This document shows, piece after piece, positions 46,320 to 56,787 of a DNA stretch of 64,000 nt; position 1 is the first letter of the stretch; the number at the start of each line of letters is the position of its first letter. A model generated the notes under the pieces. The model saw only the letters and a list, made by a program, of their open reading frames with translations. It was not told the origin of the DNA and searched no databases. Location of the stretch: positions 528,871 through 592,870 of the forward strand of contig NZ_CH724125.1 of NCBI RefSeq assembly GCF_000153345.1, read 5' to 3'. The translations under genes were made by a program, and so were the position numbers. This stretch comes from Neptuniibacter caesariensis (GTDB lineage: Bacteria; Pseudomonadota; Gammaproteobacteria; Pseudomonadales; Balneatricaceae).

Positions 46320-47513
46320 ATGATTATCAAACCAAAAATTCGCGGATTTATTTGTACTACAACGCATCCTGAAGGCTGTGCGGCTAATGTGCGTGAGCAA
46401 ATTGAATATACCAAGGAACAAGGCCCTGTTGAGAATGGAGCTAAGCGTGTATTGGTAATTGGTGCCTCTAGTGGTTACGGCCTGTCTTCTCGTATTGCTG
46501 CTGCTTTTGGTTCAGGCGCTGCGACGATCGGTGTTTTCTTCGAAAAGCCAGGCACTGAGCGCAAACCAGGTACAGCGGGTTGGTATAACTCCGCAGCATT
46601 TGATAAAGAAGCAAAAGCAGCCGGTCTTTATTCTAAAAGTCTTAATGGTGATGCTTTCTCTCATGAAGCAAAAGCCAAAACAATTGATTTGATCAAAGAA
46701 GATATGGGTCAGGTCGACCTTGTTGTCTACTCGTTAGCTTCACCGGTAAGAAAGATGCCGGATTCTGGCGAAGTGATTCGTTCTTGCCTTAAGCCAATTG
46801 GTCAGCCATACAAGTCTACAGCAATCGATACGAACAAAGATGTGATTATCGAAGCGGAAGTAGAGCCGGCAACTGAAGAAGAGATTGCTGCGACGGTAAC
46901 CGTTATGGGCGGTGAAGACTGGGAGCTATGGATGAATGCCTTGTCAGAAGCGGGCGTTCTTGCTGAAGGCTGCAAGTCGGTTGCTTATTCCTACATCGGT
47001 TCTGATATTACCTGGCCAATCTATTGGGATGGTGCATTAGGTAAAGCAAAACAGGATCTGGATCGTGCGGCTGCTTCTATCAATACTCAACTTGAAGCAA
47101 CAGGTGGCCAGGCGAATATTGGCGTACTGAAATCTGTTGTTACACAGGCTAGCTCAGCAATTCCTGTCATGCCTTTATACCTGGCTATGTGCTTCAAGGT
47201 TATGCGTGAAAAAGGTCTTCACGAAGGCTGTATGGAACAGGTTCAGCGACTATTCGCGACGGGCTTGTACGGTGATACAGCTAAGATGGACGATAGCAAC
47301 CGTTACCGTATGGATGACTGGGAGCTTAAAGAGGAAGTACAGAATGCTTGCCGCGAAATCTGGCCTCAGGTTACCAGTGAGAATCTATTCGAATTAACAG
47401 ATTATCAGCTTTATAAAGATGAATTCCTGAAGCTATTTGGTTTCGGTATCGATTCAATCGATTATGAAGCGGATGTTAATCCTGCTGTAGAGTTTGATGT
47501 AGCTGATATCTAG
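46320..47513 (+). CDS. fabV: Enoyl-[acyl-carrier-protein]/enoyl-CoA reductase FabV
   Basis: About 397 residues, the expected FabV length. The family start [20 protein letters not shown], the dinucleotide loop [20 protein letters not shown], and the active-site Y-x8-K in [11 protein letters not shown] are all present. It reduces trans-2-enoyl thioesters with NADH in the last step of fatty-acid elongation, and FabV enzymes are much less sensitive to triclosan than FabI. I chose the ATG at 46320, which matches the family; the frame is open further upstream. Confidence 0.97.
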   Translation: MIIKPKIRGFICTTTHPEGCAANVREQIEYTKEQGPVENGAKRVLVIGASSGYGLSSRIAAAFGSGAATIGVFFEKPGTERKPGTAGWYNSAAFDKEAKAAGLYSKSLNGDAFSHEAKAKTIDLIKEDMGQVDLVVYSLASPVRKMPDSGEVIRSCLKPIGQPYKSTAIDTNKDVIIEAEVEPATEEEIAATVTVMGGEDWELWMNALSEAGVLAEGCKSVAYSYIGSDITWPIYWDGALGKAKQDLDRAAASINTQLEATGGQANIGVLKSVVTQASSAIPVMPLYLAMCFKVMREKGLHEGCMEQVQRLFATGLYGDTAKMDDSNRYRMDDWELKEEVQNACREIWPQVTSENLFELTDYQLYKDEFLKLFGFGIDSIDYEADVNPAVEFDVADI

Positions 47514-47526
47514 CGCTCCTACTTTT

Positions 47527-47561
47527 AGGTCGATCGGTTTATTTTTCTAACCGATTGACCT
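47527..47561 (+). terminator. Probable terminator hairpin after fabV
   Basis: AGGTCGATCGGTT (47527-47539) pairs with AACCGATTGACCT (47549-47561) with one G-U, around a 9-base loop. The T tract after it is weak (ATAGTTATTT), so termination may be incomplete. Confidence 0.6.
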
Positions 47562-47655
47562 ATAGTTATTTGTATTAATAAGTGAGAAAAATTCTCTGAT
47601 GAAGTGGCTATAGGTCCATAGCTGCGAAGAAGTTAGAGAATCAAAGGGAATTGAA

Positions 47656-48393
47656 ATGACTATTAAAAAGATAGTTGCACTACCTCTGGTAATGGCATTG
47701 ATCGGATTATCTGGATGCCAGCCTTCCTCTGTCAATAAACACCCAAACTCGCCTAAAGATCTCGTTATTAATCATGCCTCTTTGAGTCATTTAAGTAGTG
47801 ACGCTATTGTCTCAGTCACACTTGATTATAAAGGTGAGCAAAAAAATCAGGTTCGACAGATCGTAGTTGAGAATCTCCCTTTTCACTATAACCTTAAAGA
47901 TACCAGTATTTCCGACCTTGAAAAGATAGAGGTTGAGGTGAAAATTGGTAATCAGGTCCAACTTAGGGGAAGTGGATCGGGTGCGATGATAAACATGATT
48001 CAGCTATCTGAAGTATCATCCCAACCGCTGACGAATACTTTTTGGAAGGCTGTAGATATTTCAGGCCGCGGAATCCCATTATCGGGCACGACCACGCTTG
48101 CTGTTTTAGATAATGGTAAGCTGTCGGGTTATTCGGGGTGTAACCAATATAGAAGTAACTTTTCTTTTGCCGGCTCCTTTATCGACATCAAAGAGCCGCT
48201 GTTAACCCGCAAGATTTGTTCAAGTCCGGTTATGTATCATGAAAACCGTTATCTGCAGTTATTACAATCCGCTGAATATTTCGAAATAAATGCAGAAGGA
48301 AGGTTAAATCTCTTCCTTGCAGAGTCAGATAAGCCCATCATATTTGAGCCAACCACACAGCAAGCTGTTCGTGTGTCACTAAAATCTTATTAA
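47656..48393 (+). CDS. META domain lipoprotein
   Basis: 245 residues with a lipoprotein signal (VALPLVMALIGLSGC, lipid cysteine at 21). The C-terminal half is a META/HslJ-like domain (LTNTFWKAVDISGRGIPLSG, then GYSGCNQYRSNFSFAGSFID, TRKICSSPVMYHENRYLQLL). META domain proteins are linked to novobiocin resistance and heat stress in E. coli (HslJ), without a known mechanism. The N-terminal half (about 30-115) has a separate beta-rich region. Predicted envelope location. Confidence 0.88.
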   Translation: MTIKKIVALPLVMALIGLSGCQPSSVNKHPNSPKDLVINHASLSHLSSDAIVSVTLDYKGEQKNQVRQIVVENLPFHYNLKDTSISDLEKIEVEVKIGNQVQLRGSGSGAMINMIQLSEVSSQPLTNTFWKAVDISGRGIPLSGTTTLAVLDNGKLSGYSGCNQYRSNFSFAGSFIDIKEPLLTRKICSSPVMYHENRYLQLLQSAEYFEINAEGRLNLFLAESDKPIIFEPTTQQAVRVSLKSY

Positions 48394-48487
48394 TTTTTTA
48401 TTTGCTGCGTCTGGATCATTTTTCACTGGGCGTAGCAGTCGCTTTCTGGGAAAATAGGCATTGCTCAAATTCTTGTGATGTCTAATT

Positions 48488-50695
48488 ATGGTTCATACTT
48501 CCCCCGATCTTTTTTCTTATCCTAAATACTGGGCTGAATGCTACGCGCCTGCTCCCTTCTTACCGACGTGTCGTGAAGAAATGGAAGCACTCGGCTGGGA
48601 TAGCTGCGATATCGTTTTGGTGACAGGGGATGCCTATGTAGATCACCCGAGTTTTGGTATGGCGGTTATCGGCCGTGTTCTTGAGGCACAAGGGTTCAGA
48701 GTAGGTATCCTTAGTCAGCCAGACTGGAAAAGCGCTGAGCCTTTTAAAGAATTCGGAGCACCTAATCTCTATTTTGGTATTACTGCCGGGAATATGGATT
48801 CTTTAATCAACCGTTATACCGCTGATAAAAGAATCCGTCATGATGATGCCTATACAGCAGGGGGAATGGGCGGTAAGCGCCCAGATCGAGCGGTCATTGT
48901 TTATAGCCAGCGCTGTAAAGAAGCTTATAGAGAGGTGCCCGTTGTACTGGGTGGTATTGAAGCAAGCCTTCGCCGTATCGCCCAATATGATTACTGGAGC
49001 GATAAGGTCAGGCGTTCGGTTTTACTGGATGCAACGGCGGATATATTACTTTACGGCAATGCTGAGCGAGCTATTGTCGAGCTGACCCATCGTTTGGCTG
49101 CCGGTGAAGATATCCAATCCATTGAGGATATCCGAGGCACAGTTTTTTTGCGTAGCGCTTTACCGGGCGAGTATACCGAGGTTGATTCCAGCCGAATCGA
49201 CTGGCCAGGTAATATTGATCAACTTCCTAATCCTTATGAATATAAGGAGGCTGCTAGTTGTGATAAGGCCAAGCAAGAGAGCGAAGAAACACAGCCTGTA
49301 AGGATAATTCCGGCGCCGCTAAAGGGTAAGGAGCGTCTCCCTGAAACAACTTATATTCGTCTGCCATCTTTTGATAAAGTAGCTAAGGACCCCGCTTTAT
49401 ATGCACATGCTTCAAGGGTTCTTCACCAGGAATCCAATCCGCATAATGCGCGTGTTTTAGTTCAGAAACATGGCAATAAAGAACTCTGGGTTAATCCACC
49501 ACCTATTCCGTTGGAAACATCTGAGATGGATAAGGTCTTTGATCTGCCTTATCAGCGAATTCCTCATCCTAAGTACGGTGATCAGAAGATTCCTGCTTAT
49601 GACATGATTAAGTTTTCAATCAATATCATGCGGGGCTGTTTTGGTGGATGTACTTTTTGTTCGATTACAGAACATGAAGGGCGAGTTATACAGAGCCGCT
49701 CCCATGATTCAGTGATTCGTGAGATTGAAGAGATCAGGGATAAAGTGCCAGGCTTTACCGGAGCTATTTCGGATCTGGGTGGACCTACATCCAATATGTA
49801 CCACCTGAACTGCAATGATCCAGAAATACAGGCGTCCTGCCGTAAGTTATCCTGTGTTTATCCAACCATTTGTCAAAACCTGGTGACAGACCATAGTCCG
49901 ACTACTGAGCTTTACCGTAAAGCGAGAAAGGTTCCAGGTGTTCATACTATCTCTATCTCTTCAGGTTTACGATACGACTTAGCCGTTGAAGACCCAGAGT
50001 ATGTAAAGGAGTTGGTGACTTATCATGTGGGGGGCTATCTGAAGATTGCGCCTGAACACAGCGAAGAAGGCACATTATCTAAGATGATGAAGCCGGGCAT
50101 GGGGACTTATGATGCGTTCAAAAAGATGTTTGAACGTTTCTCTCGTGAAGCCGGTAAGAAGCAGTATCTAATACCATACTTCATTGCTGCGCATCCTGGA
50201 TGTGAGGATGAAGACATGGTCAGGTTGGCTCAATGGTTAAAGAAAAATGAGTTTAAAGTTGATCAGGTTCAAACATTTTATCCATCGCCAATGTCATTAG
50301 CCACGGCAATGTATCACTCTGATAAGAACCCTTTGAAAAAAGTGACCTATAAGAGTGAGAAGTTATATACGCCGAAAAATCTTGAGCAGCGGAAGCTGCA
50401 GAAAGCTTTGCTGCGTTATCACGATCCCGAGAACTGGGATCTTCTCAGAGAAAAGCTGCCTCAGTTAGGTTTCACTAATCTGGTCGGTGATGGGAGCAAC
50501 TGCCTGATTCCTGCTGAAGAAAAAGCAGGTGGGAAGAAGTCGGCTAAGCATCAGTCAGGCACTTCCGGAAGGGGTGGTGCTAAGTCAAGTAAGGGATCGG
50601 CCAAGAGATCGAGTAGTCAGGCGCGCTTGGCAACCTCGAAACGAAAACCTAAGACAAAGAAAAACCAGCGCCAGAAATCTTTGAAACCAAGGTGA
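48488..50695 (+). CDS. YgiQ family radical SAM protein
   Basis: 735 residues. A N-terminal UPF0313 region ([40 protein letters not shown]) precedes the radical-SAM core, whose 4Fe-4S cysteines are in [19 protein letters not shown]. The substrate is unknown. The last 55 residues are very basic and rich in Ser, Lys and Gly ([20 protein letters not shown]), suggesting nucleic-acid contact. Monocistronic. Confidence 0.95.
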   Translation: MVHTSPDLFSYPKYWAECYAPAPFLPTCREEMEALGWDSCDIVLVTGDAYVDHPSFGMAVIGRVLEAQGFRVGILSQPDWKSAEPFKEFGAPNLYFGITAGNMDSLINRYTADKRIRHDDAYTAGGMGGKRPDRAVIVYSQRCKEAYREVPVVLGGIEASLRRIAQYDYWSDKVRRSVLLDATADILLYGNAERAIVELTHRLAAGEDIQSIEDIRGTVFLRSALPGEYTEVDSSRIDWPGNIDQLPNPYEYKEAASCDKAKQESEETQPVRIIPAPLKGKERLPETTYIRLPSFDKVAKDPALYAHASRVLHQESNPHNARVLVQKHGNKELWVNPPPIPLETSEMDKVFDLPYQRIPHPKYGDQKIPAYDMIKFSINIMRGCFGGCTFCSITEHEGRVIQSRSHDSVIREIEEIRDKVPGFTGAISDLGGPTSNMYHLNCNDPEIQASCRKLSCVYPTICQNLVTDHSPTTELYRKARKVPGVHTISISSGLRYDLAVEDPEYVKELVTYHVGGYLKIAPEHSEEGTLSKMMKPGMGTYDAFKKMFERFSREAGKKQYLIPYFIAAHPGCEDEDMVRLAQWLKKNEFKVDQVQTFYPSPMSLATAMYHSDKNPLKKVTYKSEKLYTPKNLEQRKLQKALLRYHDPENWDLLREKLPQLGFTNLVGDGSNCLIPAEEKAGGKKSAKHQSGTSGRGGAKSSKGSAKRSSSQARLATSKRKPKTKKNQRQKSLKPR

Positions 50696-50729
50696 TCTGA
50701 TAGCTCTGATGTAGGGCAGGGGGAACTTG

Positions 50730-52064
50730 TTAAATCTTACCTGCCCGTTTGAGTGCCATATACTCATTAACCAATGAGACATGCATCAGCTCAGGAGTGG
50801 AATCAGCAACAGCGATACCTCGAGCTTTTAGATTTTTAATCAGTAGTGCTCGTTGCTCAGAGTAAAGCTTTGTCGCAGCATAATTTAAAGCTTCGCTCAT
50901 ACTTTCTGGCTCTTCGCTAATGCCTTCGACAAGGCACTTTTCTTTAAGGCACGCAACAAGTACCAAGTGCTTCCTGGAGAGCATTCGTACAGCTTTCAAC
51001 AGGTCATCCGTATCATCATCACGTAGATTTGAAATGATAATGACTAACGACCGCTTTTGGTGTCTGATTAAAAGCTGCTCAGCTGCATTGGTCAGATCGC
51101 TGGCATCCAGTGTGCTGTGAAGATCATAAAGGTGATTGAGAAGCGTATTAATTGCAGGTTTACCTTTAACTGGCTTTAACCATCGGTTGTTGCCCGCAAA
51201 ACTCATATACCCGACCGCATCGCCCGCAGATAACGCTATGTATGAAGTTAGCAGAAGTGCGTTTAGGCTATGGTCAAAATGGCTTAGGTCGCCATCCATC
51301 GCGCGCATGCGCCTACCGCTATCCAACATGAAAATGATTTCCTGATCTCTTTCATCCTGGTATTCACGTGAGATCAGGCGGTGCTGACGAGAGGTGGCTT
51401 TCCAGTCAATTTGGCGTATTTCATCACCGCGTTGGTATTCGCGTAGCTGCTTAAATTCCTGGCCACTTCCTCGTCTTTGTGAAATATGGGCACCAATATG
51501 CGCTAGTCTTTGTTCATAATCTAAGAAATTCAGGTTAGCGACCGCCATGAAATTTGGATAAACCTTGGTGGACTGTTGGGCAGGAATGTTTAGCCTGTAT
51601 CGCCAGAGTTTAAGGGGCGAAAGAGTATTGATCTGGATATCGCCAAAGTCAGCTTCCCCGCGCTTAATCGCTTTGACTCTGTATTCCGCTATCGCTGTCT
51701 GCCCTGGGGCCACGCTGAGTTCGGCGGGGAGTTGCTCCGTAATAACAGCGGCGGGGTAATGGTCTGTATAGCTAAACGACTGAATACGATTTGTATCATT
51801 TTGAAAGCGTAATTTAATCTTTGCGCCTGAGCCTAAAGGAAGATTGCCAGGGAGTTGTCTTGCACAATCGATAGGTTTGCTCCACTTAATACGCGCCGCA
51901 TCCAGCAAAGCTATGCAGATAAAAATGATAAAACAGAGCCACCACAAACTACTGCCTAAGCTAATATTGATGTCAGAAAAAATACGTAATAGAGTCAGTG
52001 CCATACCAGTGGCCGCGAAAACCAGGCATGCCTGTAGTAGTGTGGTATCAGGTTTTAGCTGCAT
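50730..52064 (-). CDS. DUF58 domain protein
   Basis: 444 residues with two N-terminal membrane segments (about 7-50) and the DUF58 core: GSGQEFKQLREYQRGDEIRQ followed by IDWKATSRQHRLISREY and a vWA-like strand IIFMLDSGRRM. DUF58 proteins pair with MoxR ATPases; the combination is thought to act as an envelope or metal-insertion chaperone system. It is the last gene of the seven-gene operon, 9 bp past moxR. Confidence 0.92.
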   Translation of the reverse strand: MQLKPDTTLLQACLVFAATGMALTLLRIFSDINISLGSSLWWLCFIIFICIALLDAARIKWSKPIDCARQLPGNLPLGSGAKIKLRFQNDTNRIQSFSYTDHYPAAVITEQLPAELSVAPGQTAIAEYRVKAIKRGEADFGDIQINTLSPLKLWRYRLNIPAQQSTKVYPNFMAVANLNFLDYEQRLAHIGAHISQRRGSGQEFKQLREYQRGDEIRQIDWKATSRQHRLISREYQDERDQEIIFMLDSGRRMRAMDGDLSHFDHSLNALLLTSYIALSAGDAVGYMSFAGNNRWLKPVKGKPAINTLLNHLYDLHSTLDASDLTNAAEQLLIRHQKRSLVIIISNLRDDDTDDLLKAVRMLSRKHLVLVACLKEKCLVEGISEEPESMSEALNYAATKLYSEQRALLIKNLKARGIAVADSTPELMHVSLVNEYMALKRAGKI

Positions 52065-52073
52065 TATATAAAC

Positions 52074-53057
52074 CTAATCGCGTGGGGCTGGTACAGACTG
52101 AATAATTTGTTGCAGAATTTGATCCGGAGTGAACCCTTCAATTTCACTTTCAGGTGAGAGCAGTATTCGGTGTCTCATAACCGGACAAGCCACTAGCTTT
52201 ATATCATCCGGCAGAACAAAGTTACGATTGTTCATTAATGCCCAGGCTTTGGCTGCACTGACTATGCCTATACTTGCCCGCGGGCCTGCGCCTTTAATAA
52301 TCGAGCTTGTCTGACGAGTGGCCGTAACAAGTTTAACGGCGTAATCAAGAACCTGATCATCGACTGAAACGCTCTCAGTAGCGTTTTGGAGTTGTAAAAT
52401 ATCTTCAGGGTTTAGGGGCTCTGAAACTTTATCTTCAACAGCTTCCATTGATAGAGCGCCTGACGTCACGCTTTTAACTAACGCTTTTTCATCTTCAATG
52501 TCAGGGTAATGGATGAATACTTTCAATAGGAAACGGTCAAGTTCTGCCTCAGGTAATGGGTAGGTACCTTCCTGCTCAATTGGGTTTTGTGTTGCCAGAA
52601 CCATAAACGGAGGCGATATGGGATAACGTTTACCCTCGATAGTCACTTGTTTTTCCTGCATTACTTCAAGCAGCGCTGCCTGGGTTTTAGCCGGTGAACG
52701 GTTAATTTCATCTGCGAGAAGGAGGTTGGTAAAAATTGGTCCCTTACGGATGTTAAATTTACCTTTCTGCATGTCATAGATCGCATGCCCGGTCATGTCT
52801 GCTGGCATAAGGTCTGGGGTAAATTGGATGCGTTTAAACTGTCCGTCAAAACAAGTCGCTAATGCTTTAACTAATAGTGTTTTTCCAAGTCCAGGTAAGC
52901 CTTCGAGAAGCACGTGCCCTCTGCAAAGAAGTGCAACCAGAACCTGGTCGATAACTTCATCCTGACCGATAAGCACCTGTTTGATATTGCTACGAAGAAA
53001 TTCGATTTTCTTGGCAATCTTGGGTCTGATTTCGGCTGATTCGGTAACACTATTCAT
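52074..53057 (-). CDS. MoxR family AAA+ ATPase
   Basis: 327 residues with Walker A in LLEGLPGLGKTLLVKALA, Walker B in NLLLADEINRSPAKTQAALL, sensor 1 in PFMVLATQNPIEQEGTYPLP and the C-terminal lid. MoxR ATPases remodel or mature partner proteins, usually with vWA-domain proteins; the DUF58 product next to it is the probable partner. It overlaps the upstream gene by 4 bp (ATGA). Confidence 0.95.
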   Translation of the reverse strand: MNSVTESAEIRPKIAKKIEFLRSNIKQVLIGQDEVIDQVLVALLCRGHVLLEGLPGLGKTLLVKALATCFDGQFKRIQFTPDLMPADMTGHAIYDMQKGKFNIRKGPIFTNLLLADEINRSPAKTQAALLEVMQEKQVTIEGKRYPISPPFMVLATQNPIEQEGTYPLPEAELDRFLLKVFIHYPDIEDEKALVKSVTSGALSMEAVEDKVSEPLNPEDILQLQNATESVSVDDQVLDYAVKLVTATRQTSSIIKGAGPRASIGIVSAAKAWALMNNRNFVLPDDIKLVACPVMRHRILLSPESEIEGFTPDQILQQIIQSVPAPRD

Positions 53058-54319
53058 AGAGCATTCCTGATTTTAGTAAGTAACTGAATAAGTTCAAAAA
53101 GCTGGTTATCTTTGTACTGATCCGCTTCACGCATCGCAAAAATAATTTGGTTTTCTGCTATGCCGCTAATATCGGAGATTAACGCAAACTGTTTAGCATC
53201 AGGTAGCTGCATAAATGTGCTATCCCGATGCTGCATTTGTATGCGTATCTCCTTTCGTAAGGCGGATAGCAGGTGATTGTGATGCCCGTGCTGGTAATGG
53301 AAATTGCCAACAGCTTGTATATGTTCCTGAAGAGCACGGCGGTCTGTATGGCTATTATTGCTAACCGGTCCAAATCGTTGGCTCTTGCTTAGAAGCCAGG
53401 CGAATAGGGCCAATATCAAGCTTAGGGTCAGTTCGGGGGCATAACGGATTATAAGCTTGTCTAGTGATGGCCAGTTTACAAACCTTTGAATACTGACTTT
53501 ATCGCTATGCTGTGTCAGTGTTGCCAGAAGGTGGGCATGATCAAAACGACCGATCTGATGATTATTCCAGATTGAGGCGTCAGTGATCACCGTGATGTTG
53601 CCACGTCCATAAGAAAATGTAGCAATTGTATCTGAGTATCTATTGCCTCCGACAGTCACCAGACTCATCTGTTCTCGATATTCTTCGGAATATCCCTGTT
53701 GTATTAGAGAGTGCTCAATACTGATAGGCGATTGTACGTATAAAGATATTTTCTGTTCAGAACCAGAAGCCTGATAGTGGCTGATTAACGGTTCGGGCAA
53801 GGAGGTTTCGATTAGGTCGATATCTGCTCTAACAAGCTGCTTTGGGCTTAGCTTATCTTGCTCTAGCTGTGTTCGTTTTTCTTCTAGTTGATCATAATAG
53901 CTTTGTCTTAAATCTTTATATTCTTGCGCTGAAGTATCGTCATTAATAAAAATATCGAAGTACGCGGCGATAGGGTTGAAGTTATCGCCATCGTTATGCT
54001 GAAAGATTAGATTTCCGCCATCTGAGATCCACTCAATTAAATTGCTGATATCGTCATCATCTTCAAAGATGTAAGAATTTGTCAGAAGCAGGCTCTCGTT
54101 TTGAGAGAGTTCCATAAGAGAAACAGGTTCGGTACTGTGTTTTACTTCAATCCCTTGTGATTCGAGAAACTTACCGGCAGCGTAGAAGTTGTTTTTTCTG
54201 ACATTTAGATTAGGCCCTTCATTAATAATTCGTTCGACCTTCTCTAACTGGCTTGCGACTGCAACTGTTAAAGAGATCAGTAATAAGCCAATAATGACCT
54301 TAGCTGCGGTGTTATTCAT
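53054..54319 (-). CDS. DUF4350-like membrane-anchored protein
   Basis: 421 residues. An N-terminal membrane segment (about 6-23), then an extracytoplasmic domain with NLNVRKNNFYAAGKFLESQG and IEWISDGGNLIFQHNDGDNF, a second membrane segment at about 290-310 (LTLSLILALFAWLL) and a cytoplasmic tail. This is the DUF4350 pattern seen in MoxR/DUF58 operons. It overlaps its neighbours by 8 and 4 bp. Confidence 0.85.
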   Translation of the reverse strand: MNNTAAKVIIGLLLISLTVAVASQLEKVERIINEGPNLNVRKNNFYAAGKFLESQGIEVKHSTEPVSLMELSQNESLLLTNSYIFEDDDDISNLIEWISDGGNLIFQHNDGDNFNPIAAYFDIFINDDTSAQEYKDLRQSYYDQLEEKRTQLEQDKLSPKQLVRADIDLIETSLPEPLISHYQASGSEQKISLYVQSPISIEHSLIQQGYSEEYREQMSLVTVGGNRYSDTIATFSYGRGNITVITDASIWNNHQIGRFDHAHLLATLTQHSDKVSIQRFVNWPSLDKLIIRYAPELTLSLILALFAWLLSKSQRFGPVSNNSHTDRRALQEHIQAVGNFHYQHGHHNHLLSALRKEIRIQMQHRDSTFMQLPDAKQFALISDISGIAENQIIFAMREADQYKDNQLFELIQLLTKIRNAL

Positions 54320-55829
54320 TGTTTAACACCTCCATCGTTTTGTTAAGAAGATGATTTATCTCTTCTTGTGTGGCAGAACGATGAGCATAGGCTTGTAGCT
54401 GCCAGGCTAAGGTTAATTCTGAAAAAATAGCGCTGATATCCTCAGAAACGTTGTGTTTCACCAGGTCAGCGCATTCCTTTTCGGTATGGAAATACTCAAG
54501 TGGCGTTCCATGTTGTTGTATCAGAGTGAATAGGCTGTATCGATATAGCAATGAAAGGGCTTCTCTAAAATCGTTAAGACGTAGTGACTCTTGTACAGCT
54601 GCTCTGATGTCGTCAGGTAAGCTTTCTTTAGTAACGCTTAGCCCCATAATGACTTCTGGTGCGTCAAACGTTTTCTTTTGAGAAGTGTTAAGTGGGGCAA
54701 AGTTGACGGTATTGATTACGCTTTTGGCTACAATAAACAGGATAAAAGTGATGAGAAGCCATATCAGAATTTCGAATAAAAGCGCCGTATTGGTTACCAG
54801 TTCTTCCAGCCATTGTGCGTTTTCAAAGAATTTCCCGAAATCGATCTCTTCCGAATCATCAGGCGCGTCCCCATCATTCTTAAATTCCCAGGCAGTGACC
54901 TTTTTTTCGATAACAAAAGGTGGGGATTCGAGAATATGTTGAATGGCTTCCTTTGATTGAACCGCTTCTGCTTGAGCTCCTTCTGCATAAACTGAATCGT
55001 ATGGTGCGCAAAAGAACAAGCTAAGTATAAGCGCTATTGAGGCAGAGATATTTCGTTTGGCTGAATTAAAGCCATGCGTGGTTGCTTTTTTAGCTTCCCT
55101 TTTTTCCATGCTGTGGCGAAAAATTAGCTCAATATCCCAGGCTTCTAACTCGATTCGGCGGTTAAGGTATAGGCTGAAACCACAAGCGATGTAAAAGGGG
55201 GCGACAAGGCAAAAACAGCAGAAATATAGCGCGTTATAGGCATGTTCGTAATACAGCGGGTTATCGATGAATGCTTCAAAAAGCTTTAGATCAAGCTGGC
55301 TTGGGATAAACATTGCGATCAATGCAATAATTGAGAGGCTGAGTAAAAGCTCCATATGGACAAGTGTTACAGTGAGCCAGCCGGCTGCATTACCGCAGCC
55401 AAATTGAAGCAGGTTGCATCGTTGCCTTCTCGCTTTACCTTTTTGCTGCTCGAGCATTGACACAGCTAGGTTAAAGGAGCGCTTAAACTCAAACCTTCTC
55501 CAGGTTAATGCGGAGAGTAGGTCAAACATACAGAGCTTAAGTAAGGATTTTTTGCTTAAGCCTGTGAATGGATTTTCATTAAAAATATAGCGACTCAGTA
55601 AGATCAGAGGTAAACGATCAAATAAAGGTTTGAACCACCATACGATTAGCAAAGAGATAGATGGGTTGTCGTAGAAGAATAAATGGCAGGCAATGAATAG
55701 GATCAGAGCAGGAATCATCCACGCAAAAAAAAGTGGTTTGTACCATTTCTTTGCAATGACCGTCCCCAAATCGATGGCTTGCCATTGGGTTCTAAGTTTT
55801 GCATTAAATTGCAGGTCAGTTAGGTTCAC
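54312..55829 (-). CDS. Membrane protein with C-terminal DUF4129-like domain
   Basis: 505 residues. The N-terminal half has four to six membrane segments, including WMIPALILFIACHLFFY, and a hydrophobic stretch near residue 265. The C-terminal part (about 400-500: DDIRAAVQESLRLNDFREAL, then SLLYRYSLFTLIQQHG and SELTLAWQLQAYAHRSAT) resembles the DUF4129 domain common in MoxR-type operons. It may be a scaffold for the system; function unknown. Confidence 0.8.
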   Translation of the reverse strand: MNLTDLQFNAKLRTQWQAIDLGTVIAKKWYKPLFFAWMIPALILFIACHLFFYDNPSISLLIVWWFKPLFDRLPLILLSRYIFNENPFTGLSKKSLLKLCMFDLLSALTWRRFEFKRSFNLAVSMLEQQKGKARRQRCNLLQFGCGNAAGWLTVTLVHMELLLSLSIIALIAMFIPSQLDLKLFEAFIDNPLYYEHAYNALYFCCFCLVAPFYIACGFSLYLNRRIELEAWDIELIFRHSMEKREAKKATTHGFNSAKRNISASIALILSLFFCAPYDSVYAEGAQAEAVQSKEAIQHILESPPFVIEKKVTAWEFKNDGDAPDDSEEIDFGKFFENAQWLEELVTNTALLFEILIWLLITFILFIVAKSVINTVNFAPLNTSQKKTFDAPEVIMGLSVTKESLPDDIRAAVQESLRLNDFREALSLLYRYSLFTLIQQHGTPLEYFHTEKECADLVKHNVSEDISAIFSELTLAWQLQAYAHRSATQEEINHLLNKTMEVLNNE

Positions 55830-56787
55830 GTTGCCTCCCTAGTGGAGAGAGGAAACATAACCAGATTACAAAGAACCATAGGCCGGCTCCGACAGCATAC
55901 TTGAGCTCTACAGGTAATGAGGTGCTTGAGGACCAAAATGCTTCTAGAAAAGCGGCGATTAACAGCATAAAGGCGGCGCCATACATGATTTTTACAGCAT
56001 CCCTTGCCGCGTTTTTCAGGGCTGTTAAACGAGACTGCTGCCCTGGGTTTATTAGTGCGTAGCCAATGATCAAACCGGCAGCGCCACTAAAAACAATCGC
56101 TGTAAGCTCAAATGCGCCGTGCCCAACAACGAACGGGTAAAAAGTAACGCCATAGCCAATGCTGGTCAGTCTTCCAGCAACAGCTCCAATATAAAGACCG
56201 TTAAAACACAAAAAAAACACTGAGCCGAGGCCAAAAAAGATGCCGCCTGCAAAAGTACGAAAAGCGATACCTATATTGTTTTTTATGTAATAGCCAAACA
56301 TCATCAAATCTGTATCTGAGCCTCGTTCTCGACCAATTTTGTCAAGGCTGGGGTCATACATGGATTCAAATTCAGCGACATCTGATGGGCTCATGAGGCT
56401 GTATATGATCGTTTCATCGTAGAAACATGCGAGCCCCATGAGAAGGCCGGGCATAATAAAGAGCGCTGTCGAGAGCCATACGGCTTTGGAGTATTTACGC
56501 AGCGTAAAAATAAAAACATTCAGAGCGAAGCCGATGTAACCCAGTTTAATCCGATTATCCTGCTTATATAGGGCATGATGGCCAGCCATAACCAGCTGAT
56601 TAAGGTAATCAATGAGTTCTTCTGAATAGTGACGCTGCCTGGCTAAAGAAAGGTGGTTACATATTTTTCTATAATTTTCCGGGAAAGCAGGGTCAAGCTT
56701 AGCCTTACGGCCGTTATGATTGTCGATATCGGCTTCGAAGCTTTTCCAGATCGGGGAATATTTTTGATCGAAATCTATTTGTTTCAT
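55816..56787 (-). CDS. SpoIIM-like (stage II sporulation protein M family) membrane protein
   Basis: 323 residues. A soluble N-terminal region (1-95) precedes five or so membrane segments with the family pattern RTFAGGIFFGLGSVFFLCFN and PFVVGHGAFELTAIVFSGAA. The SpoIIM family occurs in many non-sporulating bacteria in exactly this MoxR-RDD context. Overlaps the next gene by 14 bp and the RDD gene by 4 bp. Confidence 0.9.
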   Translation of the reverse strand: MKQIDFDQKYSPIWKSFEADIDNHNGRKAKLDPAFPENYRKICNHLSLARQRHYSEELIDYLNQLVMAGHHALYKQDNRIKLGYIGFALNVFIFTLRKYSKAVWLSTALFIMPGLLMGLACFYDETIIYSLMSPSDVAEFESMYDPSLDKIGRERGSDTDLMMFGYYIKNNIGIAFRTFAGGIFFGLGSVFFLCFNGLYIGAVAGRLTSIGYGVTFYPFVVGHGAFELTAIVFSGAAGLIIGYALINPGQQSRLTALKNAARDAVKIMYGAAFMLLIAAFLEAFWSSSTSLPVELKYAVGAGLWFFVIWLCFLSPLGRQREPN

